The notes below the pieces were generated by a model. That model was not told where the DNA came from. It did no database searches and saw only the letters and a program-made list of their open reading frames with translations. The position numbers and the translations under genes were made by a program. Of a stretch of 64,000 nt of DNA, positions 1 through 8,102 are shown in pieces. The stretch spans positions 147,225 through 211,224 of the forward strand of contig JAIPBS010000002.1 of the NCBI GenBank assembly GCA_021738625.1, written 5' to 3'. Within the stretch, counting starts at the first letter, position 1. Every line of letters begins with the position of its first letter. This stretch comes from Bacteroidales bacterium. Lineage in GTDB: Bacteria; Bacteroidota; Bacteroidia; Bacteroidales; JAIOZK01.

Positions 1-345
1 AACCAGATATTCCTGAAACACGGAGAACCTATGTTATTTGGCAAGGGCAAGAAAAAGGGCATCCTTTTGCGAGGCACCCAGCTTGAAGTTGTTGAACTTG
101 GGAAAAATGGCATCACCGAAAAAGACATCCTGGTACACAATATTTACAATCCCGATCCCGGTGTTCACATCATGCTTTCAAGAATGACGCCACCGGCTTT
201 CCCTGCCGCTTTGGGTGTGATCCGTTCGGTTACTGAAAGCTCCTTCGATCAGAACATGGAAGAGGTGATCGAGCAATCCAAACGGGATTCAAAGATCAAA
301 AATGTTGACGATCTGCTTAGAAGCGGGAATACCTGGAAGATTTGA
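1..345 (+). CDS. korB: 2-oxoglutarate/2-oxoacid:ferredoxin oxidoreductase beta subunit, 3' end only
   Basis: The reading frame is open from base 1, so the gene starts outside the window; 114 C-terminal residues are visible. The segment GITEKDILVH, the following stretch on low-abundance aliphatic residues, and the closing VKNVDDLL-type segment (here IKNVDDLLRSGNTWKI) match the C-terminal tail of KorB-type subunits. KorB carries thiamine pyrophosphate and, with KorA, oxidatively decarboxylates 2-oxoglutarate (or a related 2-oxoacid) to the acyl-CoA while reducing ferredoxin in the cytoplasm. The thiamine-binding core lies off the window, so the substrate cannot be judged. The ATG at 31 is an internal methionine and not a start. 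A korA partner would be expected just upstream, outside the window. Confidence 0.85.
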   Translation, partial: NQIFLKHGEPMLFGKGKKKGILLRGTQLEVVELGKNGITEKDILVHNIYNPDPGVHIMLSRMTPPAFPAALGVIRSVTESSFDQNMEEVIEQSKRDSKIKNVDDLLRSGNTWKI

Positions 346-509
346 GGTGGTTTATTGTTTAAGGTTCAAAGTTTAAAGTTCAAGGTTGGTTCAAATTAAA
401 ATTTCTTGAATCTAGATCCCAACCCATATCAAAGGAAACTGGTATTGCCTTTTAGCAACCCAGTACTTAACTTTGAACTTTGAACATGTAACATTGAACA
501 CTGCACAAT
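346..509 (+). repeat. Intergenic imperfect inverted repeats of the 'ttcaaagtttaaagttcaa' kind
   Basis: The gap between korB and tilS carries short direct and inverted repeats: caaagtttaaagttcaagg near 365 and its imperfect complement aacttaactttgaactttg near 467. They can form a long imperfect hairpin. Similar low-complexity repeats recur in other gaps of the window (38.26 kb, 39.3 kb, 39.98 kb). No gene was seen here. Confidence 0.4.
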
Positions 510-1850
510 ATGCTTGACAAATTCAAATCATTTATCCAAGAGGAAAACCAGTTCCGGCCGGATCAGCCAATTTTGCTTGCCGTTAGTTCCGGTATCGATA
601 GCGTGGTTATGGCCCATCTTTTCCGCCGTGCCCGCTTCAGGTTCGGGATTGCTCACTGCAACTTCAGGCTGCGCGGTCGCGCCTCCGATCTGGATGAACT
701 CTTTGCCGAAAACCTGGCTGTGAAACATGATGTACCTTTTCATAAGATCCATTTCAATACGCAATCCTATGCCGAAAGGCACCGTTTATCCATACAAATG
801 GCTGCCAGGGAATTGCGCTACAACTGGCTGGAAAAGATTATTCAGGAGAAAGGCTACTATGCCTTTGCCACTGCCCATCACCTGGACGACCAGATCGAAA
901 CCTTCTTCATTAACTTTTTACGCGGAACCGGTATCAGTGGCTTACGAGGTATTCCCTCCATCAGTGGCAATTGCGTGCGGCCCATCTTATTTGCTTCACG
1001 GAATGATATTGTTACCTATCAGAAACGTTATGGCTTATCTTACAGAGAAGACCAGTCAAATCTTTCAGAAAGATATCAGCGGAATAAGATAAGGCTCAGG
1101 TTACTGCCGGTGCTTGAAGAAATCCAGCAGGATTATCGGGAAGCATTTTTCAGAAATTTTGAAAACCTGAAGGAAGTTGAAAGAATATTCAAACGAGAAG
1201 TACAACTGAAATGCGACAGGCTCACCATTAAAGAAACAGATGGCAGCATCCGGTTTCCGATTGATGCATTGATCAATCTCCATCCTATCAGAGCGTATCT
1301 GCATGAACTATTGCTTCCTTATCATTTCACCAATTCCGACATTCAGGATATTATTGCTTGCCTGGATAATGAATCGGGCAGGCAGTTCTTATCATCAACG
1401 CATCGCCTGCTAAAAGACCGGGATTATCTCATACTCACCAGGCTGGAAAACAATACAGCGGAGCAGGAAATTGAAATCCTTGAAAGTTATGATTTTATCA
1501 GCGGACCGGTGAATATGAAGTTTGAAAAGATCAACATGGCGGATGACCACAAAATTGAACCCGATCAAGATGTAGCCGAACTGGACCTGGATCAGCTCAC
1601 TTTTCCACTTAAGATCAGAAAGTGGAAAAAGGGTGACAGCTTTTGTCCCCTTGGCATGAAAAAGAGCAAGAAGTTAAGCGATTTTTTTGTGGATGAAAAA
1701 CTGTCATTGTTTGAAAAGGAGAATACATGGGTAGTGCTTAGTGATGAAGAGATATGCTGGATCGTTGGCCACAGGATCGCTCATCCTTTCCGCATAACCG
1801 ATAATACCCGCCGTGTGTACCGGATGCAATTTATACATCCTTCTAAATAA
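510..1850 (+). CDS. tilS: tRNA(Ile)-lysidine synthetase
   Basis: TilS attaches lysine to C34 of tRNA-Ile(CAU) using ATP, changing both its codon reading (AUA) and its aminoacylation. The 446-residue protein has an N-terminal PP-loop ATPase domain with the motif SSGIDS at residues 26-31, followed by HCNFRLRG and HHLDDQIET, all diagnostic of the family. The C-terminal third contains the substrate-binding TilS C domain (around LKIRKWKKGDSFCPLGMKKSKKLSDFF). The usual PP-loop is SGGxDS; here the second residue is serine, a mild deviation in an otherwise intact motif. The length is normal for Bacteroidota. The gene stands alone, downstream of korB and upstream of a DsbD-like gene. Confidence 0.95.
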   Translation: MLDKFKSFIQEENQFRPDQPILLAVSSGIDSVVMAHLFRRARFRFGIAHCNFRLRGRASDLDELFAENLAVKHDVPFHKIHFNTQSYAERHRLSIQMAARELRYNWLEKIIQEKGYYAFATAHHLDDQIETFFINFLRGTGISGLRGIPSISGNCVRPILFASRNDIVTYQKRYGLSYREDQSNLSERYQRNKIRLRLLPVLEEIQQDYREAFFRNFENLKEVERIFKREVQLKCDRLTIKETDGSIRFPIDALINLHPIRAYLHELLLPYHFTNSDIQDIIACLDNESGRQFLSSTHRLLKDRDYLILTRLENNTAEQEIEILESYDFISGPVNMKFEKINMADDHKIEPDQDVAELDLDQLTFPLKIRKWKKGDSFCPLGMKKSKKLSDFFVDEKLSLFEKENTWVVLSDEEICWIVGHRIAHPFRITDNTRRVYRMQFIHPSK

Positions 1851-1969
1851 TGGTGGAGATAAACCCCAGGCAACCCTTTTAAAGGACAGGTTGTCATATC
1901 TTTTCAGTTTGGTACTTTTTTGGAAAGAGCATAACAATTATAAAACAATTATCTATTTACATATTTCGT

Positions 1970-1977
1970 TAGGTTTG
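1970..1977 (+). promoter_or_regulatory. Candidate -7 promoter box TAGGTTTG for the DsbD-like gene
   Basis: TAGGTTTG matches the Bacteroidetes -7 consensus TAnnTTTG exactly and lies 19 nt upstream of the ATG at 1997. No convincing -33 box was identified. Confidence 0.4.
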
Positions 1978-1996
1978 CAGTCTATTTTTAATCATT

Positions 1997-4054
1997 ATGA
2001 ATAATATTAATATACTCCTCAGAAAAAGCCGGCTACGAATGTTGCTCACAGCACTGATGCTTAGTGCGGCACTACAGTCCTTTTCACAGATCATCGAACC
2101 CGTTAAATGGGAATTTAAAGCCGAGAAAACCGGCAATCAGGAATATGATCTTGTTTTTAAAGCCGTAATCGAAAACAGGTGGCACCTCTATTCGCAGGAT
2201 ATTCCAATGAGTCCGCCGGCCACTGTTTATTCATTTGAGGAAAATGAAAACTATGAGTTGGTAGGCGGTGTGAAGGAGGTATCCGAAGTTATTGAAGAGT
2301 ACGATCCCAACTTTGAAATGGTTCTGAAGTATTATTCGACTGAGGCCGTTTTTATTCAAAAGATTAAGACTGCAGGCGAAGCTTCCGCCGTGATCCGCGG
2401 ATATGTTGAATACATGTGTTGTGACGACACCCGCTGCTTGCCCCCGACGGAGGAAGATTTTGAATTTGTAATCTCAGCAGACCAGATCACAGCCAGCACA
2501 GAAGTAAGTGAAAAGCCCTCGACGGAAGAAAGCACGGATGGATTTGAACTGGCGAAAGACGTCCAGCCGATTGGCACGGTTACGGAGGAAGAACCCATAA
2601 ACGTAGACACCTGGCAACCCGTGATTGACCAGGTTAAAGATTATGAAGATAAAAAAGGCGACGGCAAAGACACCAAAACATGGTGGTTCATTTTCTTTGC
2701 GGGATTTTTAGGAGGTCTTATCGCATTGCTTACACCATGTGTTTGGCCAATGATCCCCATGACGGTTACCTTCTTTCTGAAACGCTCGAACCACGACAGG
2801 AGCAAAGGAATACGCGATGCGGTTTTGTATGGCATTGCCATCATTATTATCTATGTGACGCTGGGTTTGGGTATCACACTTATCTTTGGCGCCGACGCCC
2901 TGAACGCACTGTCGACGAGCGCATTTTTCAACTTGTTGTTTTTCCTGTTGCTCATTCTTTTTGGAGCGGCTTTCCTGGGTGCTTTTGAGCTTACCCTGCC
3001 TGCCAAATGGACCAATGCTATGGACAGCCGGGCAGATAAAACCAGCGGTTTGTTGAGCATCTTTTTTATGGCTTTTACCCTTGCGCTTGTTTCATTCTCC
3101 TGTACCGGTCCCATCATCGGTACCCTGCTGGTGGAAGCTGCTGTGACGGGTGAACGCATGGGGCCTTTTATGGGTATGTTGGGTTTTTCCCTGGCCCTGG
3201 CCGTTCCGTTTACCATATTTGCCATTTTCCCATCCTGGCTGCAATCCATGCCGAAATCGGGTGGATGGCTCAATTCCGTTAAGGTTGTATTGGGTTTCCT
3301 GGAAATCGCACTCGCGCTGAAGTTCCTTTCTGTTGCCGACCTGGCTTATCATTGGGGCATACTCGACAGGGAGGTTTTCCTGGTGCTTTGGATTGTTTTG
3401 TTCACTTTGCTGGGATTCTATCTGCTGGGCAAGCTCAAGTTTGCACACGACAGTGATCTGCCCTTCATCTCGGTGCCGCGAATGTTCCTGGCAACCATTT
3501 CGCTTGCCTTTGCCATGTATATGGTCCCGGGTTTGTGGGGTGCGCCTTTGAAGGCCATCAGCGCTTTTGCCCCGCCACTTACAACCCAGGATTTCAATCT
3601 TTATGAAGATGAAGTGCATGCCGAATTTGATGATTATGACGACGGCATGGCTTATGCCCGACAGGTGAATAAACCCGTGATCGTCGATTTTACGGGTTGG
3701 GGTTGCGTGAATTGCCGGAAGATGGAGAACTCGGTATGGATCGATCCGAGGGTTAAGGATTACCTCGAAAATGAATATGTGTTGATTTCACTGTATGTTG
3801 ATGATAAAACCGATCTGCAGCCATCCGAGGAGATGAAGGTGGTTGAAAGGGGAGATGAGAAGGAACTGACCACGGTGGGTAAAAAGTGGAGCTACCTGCA
3901 ACGTTACAAATTCGGAAAGAATAGCCAGCCGTTTTATGTGATCCTCGATCATGAAGGTAATCTGCTGAATACACCACGCGCATTTAATACCAATGTGGAA
4001 GCTTATGTAAGATGGTTGAGGAATGGGCTGGAGGCCTTTAGAAATAAACAATAA
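1997..4054 (+). CDS. DsbD-like protein-disulfide reductase (thiol:disulfide interchange protein)
   Basis: A 685-residue inner-membrane protein with the three-part architecture of DsbD. The N-terminal signal/TM is followed by a periplasmic DsbD-alpha-like domain with a cysteine cluster (YMCCDDTRC near residue 150). Next comes a polytopic membrane core of the cytochrome c biogenesis (DsbD-beta) family, with its two reactive cysteine motifs LLTPCVWPMIP (near 245) and SFSCTGPI. A C-terminal thioredoxin-like domain has the redox motif CVNC at 570-573. It is expected to carry electrons from cytoplasmic thioredoxin to periplasmic disulfide substrates. The C-terminal domain reads FTGWGCVNCRKME, as is usual in Bacteroidota. 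No redox partner gene is adjacent. The symbol dsbD is reasonable but the periplasmic substrates are unknown. Confidence 0.9.
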   Translation: MNNINILLRKSRLRMLLTALMLSAALQSFSQIIEPVKWEFKAEKTGNQEYDLVFKAVIENRWHLYSQDIPMSPPATVYSFEENENYELVGGVKEVSEVIEEYDPNFEMVLKYYSTEAVFIQKIKTAGEASAVIRGYVEYMCCDDTRCLPPTEEDFEFVISADQITASTEVSEKPSTEESTDGFELAKDVQPIGTVTEEEPINVDTWQPVIDQVKDYEDKKGDGKDTKTWWFIFFAGFLGGLIALLTPCVWPMIPMTVTFFLKRSNHDRSKGIRDAVLYGIAIIIIYVTLGLGITLIFGADALNALSTSAFFNLLFFLLLILFGAAFLGAFELTLPAKWTNAMDSRADKTSGLLSIFFMAFTLALVSFSCTGPIIGTLLVEAAVTGERMGPFMGMLGFSLALAVPFTIFAIFPSWLQSMPKSGGWLNSVKVVLGFLEIALALKFLSVADLAYHWGILDREVFLVLWIVLFTLLGFYLLGKLKFAHDSDLPFISVPRMFLATISLAFAMYMVPGLWGAPLKAISAFAPPLTTQDFNLYEDEVHAEFDDYDDGMAYARQVNKPVIVDFTGWGCVNCRKMENSVWIDPRVKDYLENEYVLISLYVDDKTDLQPSEEMKVVERGDEKELTTVGKKWSYLQRYKFGKNSQPFYVILDHEGNLLNTPRAFNTNVEAYVRWLRNGLEAFRNKQ

Positions 4055-4164
4055 ATGAGTTTTATTCAATCCGGCTTGATGATATGCTGAATTTTCGGTA
4101 TGCTGTTTTTTCATATGGATATATGTAGAAATATTTATATATTAGCCCCCAAAAAATTGGAATT

Positions 4165-5895
4165 ATGAAACACTTATACATATCCTTGTTCGCAGTCTTG
4201 TTTGCCTTTATAACAACCAAAGCGGGGGCACAGTCTTTCTCGGTCATCAATACTTCCCTCGAAAATGTGGCATACAGCGAAGCCAGCTGGGGAGATATTG
4301 ACGGTGATTGCGATCTGGATGTGGTGCTCACCGGTGTGAATACCAATGATGAGATCGTTACAAAAATCTTTGAGAATATTGACGGAAGCTTTGCGGAGAT
4401 TCCGCTTGAATTGCCGGCCGTGGAAAACGGTTCCGCCAAATTCGGTGATTACGATCAGGATGGAGACCAGGATATTTTGATCACCGGTCTTGGGCAGCAA
4501 GGGCCAGCCGCATACATTCTTGAAAACCTGGGAAACAACAACTTTGTTGATGCTGAAGCCGGCCTTCCGGGCGTTGAGAATGGGAAATCCGCATGGGGCG
4601 ATTATGATAACGATGGCGACCTGGATGTGTTGTTAACCGGAAACTGGGACACATTTATCTATCGAAATGATGATGGTATATTTGTTGACATAGGCGAAGA
4701 CTTCGGTTATTTTAACAGCAGTTGCGCTGCCTGGGGCGATTGCGACAATGATGGCGACCTCGACCTTCTGCTCAGCGGCGACAGCGGAGCCGGACCGGTT
4801 AGCAAATTATTCAGGAACGATGAGGGAGACTTCTTCGAAACCGATATTCCACTTTACGGCACCATGGCCGGTGTTTCGGGATTCGTAGATTTTGACAACG
4901 ACACGGATATGGATATCTATGTCAGTGGTTTCAACTCTGCACTGGAACCTGTTTTGCGTTTGTTTATCAATGATGGTGAAGGCGGTTTTACACAGGATAC
5001 CTATTATCTGAGCGGCGCTTCTTTAACCGGCCTCGACTGGGGAGACTTTGACAACGATGGCGATCAGGACATGGTGATCGTTGGGAAAGGCGCCGGATGC
5101 GGTTTGTATATCGGAAGAATTTACAGAAATGATGGTGATTTCTTTACGGATATCGGAGCCGGTATCAACTCATTTACCCGTGGCTCGGCAAACTGGGGCG
5201 ATTATGATAACGACGGCGACCTCGACCTGCTGCTGACCGGCTACGAAAACGATGCCTCACCACGAACAAAGCTATACCAGAACAGCCTGGGCAGCAATAC
5301 TTATTCATTGAATACACCGCCCACTGTGCCATCGGGTCTTACCGCCCTTCAGGATGGGGACGATGTGGAACTGAGCTGGGATCCCTCCGAAGACGAGCAA
5401 ACTTTTGCTTTTGGGTTATCATATAATCTTATGATCGGGACCGAGCCTGATATGATGGACATTCAAACCGCTATGGCGGACCCCGAAACAGGCGTCAGAC
5501 AGATTGCAGAAACCGGCAATGCCGGACAAAACAACTCCTGGCTGGTGAAAAACCTGGTGCCCGGCACCTATTACTGGAAAGTGCAGGCGATCGACCATTC
5601 CTATTGCGGTTCCGATTTTTCGGAAAGCGGCGAGTTCACCCTGGTGGCTACTGGCATTGATGAATTTGGCAATACCTTCCCCGAACTTGTTTTTGTGAAT
5701 GATGAAAACAAGTTGATCGTAAACGTGCAGACTTCTGCTGAAAAATTCATCCGCATTATCGACATTAACGGAAGGGAAGTGAAACGAATTGAAAGCGACG
5801 GCATGCATTACCTGAGCGACCTTCAGAAAGGTGTTTATGTTGTTGTGTATGGTTCTGAGGATAGCCAGCTTGCTGAGAAAATTATCGTTGAGTAA
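4165..5895 (+). CDS. Secreted FG-GAP/VCBS-repeat protein with T9SS type A sorting domain
   Basis: A 576-residue secreted protein. It has an N-terminal signal peptide (MKHLYISLFAVLFAFITTKAGA) and about seven FG-GAP/VCBS repeats between residues 25 and 375, each with a calcium-binding-type loop such as WGDYDNDGDLDLLLTG. A fibronectin type III-like segment follows (about 385-490, including SYNLMIGTEPDM and YYWKVQAID). A C-terminal Por secretion domain (about 500-576, ending LQKGVYVVVYGSEDSQLAEKIIVE) directs export and surface anchoring by the type IX secretion system. The repeats probably form a beta-propeller. Similar proteins are adhesins or cell-surface binding modules; the ligand is not predictable from sequence. 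No neighbour suggests a pathway. Confidence 0.85.
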   Translation: MKHLYISLFAVLFAFITTKAGAQSFSVINTSLENVAYSEASWGDIDGDCDLDVVLTGVNTNDEIVTKIFENIDGSFAEIPLELPAVENGSAKFGDYDQDGDQDILITGLGQQGPAAYILENLGNNNFVDAEAGLPGVENGKSAWGDYDNDGDLDVLLTGNWDTFIYRNDDGIFVDIGEDFGYFNSSCAAWGDCDNDGDLDLLLSGDSGAGPVSKLFRNDEGDFFETDIPLYGTMAGVSGFVDFDNDTDMDIYVSGFNSALEPVLRLFINDGEGGFTQDTYYLSGASLTGLDWGDFDNDGDQDMVIVGKGAGCGLYIGRIYRNDGDFFTDIGAGINSFTRGSANWGDYDNDGDLDLLLTGYENDASPRTKLYQNSLGSNTYSLNTPPTVPSGLTALQDGDDVELSWDPSEDEQTFAFGLSYNLMIGTEPDMMDIQTAMADPETGVRQIAETGNAGQNNSWLVKNLVPGTYYWKVQAIDHSYCGSDFSESGEFTLVATGIDEFGNTFPELVFVNDENKLIVNVQTSAEKFIRIIDINGREVKRIESDGMHYLSDLQKGVYVVVYGSEDSQLAEKIIVE

Positions 5896-6050
5896 TCCCG
5901 GTAAGGATTAAATGTGAATAGCGCCGCATGCAATGCGGTGTAAATGAGGCAACACAAGCTGTAACCCCGGAAGGGGTTGAATCCCCTAGCAAACCCTGTT
6001 CCAAACCGGTATAATAAATAAATTCTTACCTTTATCCCAAAACCAAAACC
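5896..6050 (+). repeat. Short intergenic palindromes (gcaatgcggtg / aaccccggaaggggttgaa)
   Basis: The gap contains the palindrome gccgcatgcaatgcggt around 5920-5938 and aaccccggaaggggtt around 5963-5978. Both are self-complementary and typical of dispersed Bacteroidota intergenic repeats; the second could act as a terminator for the upstream gene although no T-run follows. Confidence 0.35.
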
Positions 6051-6974
6051 ATGAAAAAAATAAACCTCCTCATTGCCGCGATGCTTCTTACCGGCATCGC
6101 CTGTTCACAGGATTATTTGCCCATGGCCGTTGATCAGGCCCACTGGATGGTGGCGCTTAAAGATAAAGAAAGCCCCATGCCCTACGAATATCTGTGGCAT
6201 TATTACAGCCGGGGAGATACCACAGTAGATGGAAATGTATATATAAAGGTGTACAAACAAATGGCCGATACTTTTTCAACAAATAATCCGCCCTATACTC
6301 CATTTGGACCGGTCAGCCTGCTGGGATTGCTACGGGATGATGAAAGCAACAAGCTGGTTTATGGTATTTGTTATGAGGAAAACTTCTCGCAGGAATGTCC
6401 GGTCAATGAGGAGTTTCTGTTATACGATTTTTCACTACAGGTAGGGGATTCGATGAACTTTTGCCTGGCGGAACCCTATTATGCAGGCGATACGATTGCC
6501 TCCATTACCCAGGGGCAATTTTATGGCGTTGGTACCAGAATATTTGCGATGGCAGTTAGAATGAATAATTATTATGAAGGAATAGGCTCCGATTTCGGCT
6601 TGTTCGAAGATATGTTCGATCCTTTAAAAGATCGTGAGCTGTACCATTATTATTTGTATGGATACTGCCGCGATGACAATTGTGACCTGATCGTTGATGT
6701 GAATGAAAATGATCTGCCTGAGTATTGTATGAAGGTGTCGTCTAACCCGGTTGAAGGTGAGTTTAGTATAAGGATCAATCACAAAGACCAGAATACCAAA
6801 GAATTTAAAATTGAGATTTGCGACCTTCTGGGTAAAAGCATTGTGGAAATGTATCATTCTGGCCAGCAGAATATTGTTTATGTAGATGCTTCATCCTGGC
6901 CCGGCGGTTTGTATATACTGCGGCTTCTTTCTGAAGGCAGGGTGTTGAAGAGCGAAAAGTTGGTGGTTCGGTAA
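6051..6974 (+). CDS. Secreted protein with T9SS type A C-terminal sorting domain, function unknown
   Basis: A 307-residue protein with an N-terminal signal peptide (MKKINLLIAAMLLTGIACS; the final C could also be a lipobox cysteine) and a typical T9SS C-terminal domain of about 80 residues. That domain starts at KVSSNPVEGEFSI and ends at WPGGLYILRLLSEGRVLKSEKLVVR. The middle 200 residues (MVALKDKES, LWHYYSRGDTTVDGNVYIKVYK) resemble the uncharacterised N-terminal halves common among Bacteroidota T9SS cargo, and no enzymatic motif was recognised. It follows another T9SS cargo gene in the same orientation, but a 155-bp gap with palindromes suggests separate transcription. Confidence 0.7.
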   Translation: MKKINLLIAAMLLTGIACSQDYLPMAVDQAHWMVALKDKESPMPYEYLWHYYSRGDTTVDGNVYIKVYKQMADTFSTNNPPYTPFGPVSLLGLLRDDESNKLVYGICYEENFSQECPVNEEFLLYDFSLQVGDSMNFCLAEPYYAGDTIASITQGQFYGVGTRIFAMAVRMNNYYEGIGSDFGLFEDMFDPLKDRELYHYYLYGYCRDDNCDLIVDVNENDLPEYCMKVSSNPVEGEFSIRINHKDQNTKEFKIEICDLLGKSIVEMYHSGQQNIVYVDASSWPGGLYILRLLSEGRVLKSEKLVVR

Positions 6975-7095
6975 GGATTGCTGAGACGACCCGTGGGGGC
7001 GAGGCTGCGGATGAATTCATGGCCCCAATGGATCACGCCCATCCGGATAAGATCTAATTAATATTCGGATAAACTTTTTACAGGTTTTCTATATG

Positions 7096-7130
7096 AAAAA
7101 AAACCCTGTATGCCGTTGGCACGCAGGGTT
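7096..7130 (-). terminator. Rho-independent terminator of ahpC
   Basis: Read on the minus strand, the arm aaccctg (reverse of 7124-7130), an inner stem tgcc/ggca and the closing cagggtt form a strong hairpin followed directly by a run of T (the A-run at 7096-7102 on the plus strand). It lies 26 bp past the ahpC stop. Confidence 0.8.
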
Positions 7131-7155
7131 AATCTTTCGAAATAGTATGTAATGT

Positions 7156-7794
7156 TTACTCTTTGCGCTTGCCAAGATAATCGGAAATGCTTTCTGCATT
7201 TTCTTTCAGGCCTTCTTCTCCGGCATGCCAGTCGGCGGGGCAAACTTCGCCATGTTCTTCGTAGAAGCTGAGGGCGTCGACCATACGCAGGGTTTCGTCG
7301 ACGCTGCGACCCAGCGGCATGTCGTTGACCACCTGGTGGCGTACCACGCCTTGCTTGTCGATCAAAAACAGCCCGCGATAGGAAGCCGGTTCTCCGTCGA
7401 ATTCCATTTCGCCTTCTTCGTTGTAATCGTATTCGCCTGCCAGCACATCATAGTTTTCGCTAATGGTTTTGGAAAGGTCGGCAACAATGGGGTAGGTCAC
7501 ACCCTGTATGCCGCCTTTTTCCTGAGGGGTGTTCAGCCAGGCCCAGTGCGAAAACTTGCTGTCGACCGAGCAACCCACAACGGCCACATTTCTTTTTTCA
7601 AATTCTTCCAGCTTTTTTTGGAAGGCGATCAATTCGGTCGGGCAAACAAAAGTGAAATCGGCCGGGTAGAAAAAGAATACCACGTATTTTTTGCCGATAT
7701 ACTGCTGCAATGAAAATTTTTCCTGGAATTCTCCGCCCTTGATCACGGCGTCTGCTTCAAATGTAGGAGCTTTTTTTCCAACTAATACTGCCAT
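7156..7794 (-). CDS. ahpC: Alkyl hydroperoxide reductase subunit C / typical 2-Cys peroxiredoxin
   Basis: A 212-residue thiol peroxidase of the AhpC/Prx1 family that reduces hydrogen peroxide and organic hydroperoxides in the cytoplasm. The peroxidatic cysteine is C51 in DFTFVCPTEL, and the resolving cysteine is C185 in HGEVCPADW, so it is a typical two-cysteine enzyme. The full length is present, and the start is preceded by an A/T-rich leader. Its reductase AhpF is not adjacent, so another thiol donor or a distant ahpF must recycle it. It is monocistronic, with its own -7 box upstream and a strong terminator downstream. Confidence 0.95.
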   Translation of the reverse strand: MAVLVGKKAPTFEADAVIKGGEFQEKFSLQQYIGKKYVVFFFYPADFTFVCPTELIAFQKKLEEFEKRNVAVVGCSVDSKFSHWAWLNTPQEKGGIQGVTYPIVADLSKTISENYDVLAGEYDYNEEGEMEFDGEPASYRGLFLIDKQGVVRHQVVNDMPLGRSVDETLRMVDALSFYEEHGEVCPADWHAGEEGLKENAESISDYLGKRKE

Positions 7795-7839
7795 AATGTA
7801 TTTTGTTTTTTTGATTAATGATTCAGTTTAATTCTTTCA

Positions 7840-7847
7840 CAAAGATA
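7840..7847 (-). promoter_or_regulatory. Candidate -7 promoter box for ahpC (TATCTTTG on the minus strand)
   Basis: CAAAGATA on the plus strand is TATCTTTG on the minus strand, an exact match to TAnnTTTG, 45 bp upstream of the ahpC start. Confidence 0.45.
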
Positions 7848-7936
7848 TAAAAATCCATTTATTTAGAAATGGTTTAAATTATTAACAAATTGTTAATCTG
7901 ATTGTTTAACACGATATGGAGTTTATATTTTGGATT

Positions 7937-8039
7937 TATACTGATTCGGAACAGGTTTGCAATGATTGCCCTCCTGCTTCAATCGGTATAACTGAATCTA
8001 ACAGAAAAATGTTTTGCATTTTTAATAAGATTCAGTATA
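7937..8039 (-). repeat. 103-bp double-hairpin dispersed repeat, copy A
   Basis: One of four copies in the window (others at 26246, 40427 and 55137), here in the opposite orientation. The unit starts and ends with TATAC/GGTATA. It holds one hairpin with outer stem ACTGAATCT/AGATTCAGT and inner AAAATGC/GCATTTT, and a second with ATACCGAT/ATCGGTAT and GGAACAGG/CCTGTTCC. Copy A lies in the 308-bp gap between ahpC and the TolC gene, which otherwise holds only the ahpC promoter. Confidence 0.85.
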
Positions 8040-8102
8040 AATGGGTGCTTCAATATTTTGACAGCGCCCCCGAACTGTGGGAAGAGTATTTGGGGAAGCT
8101 GC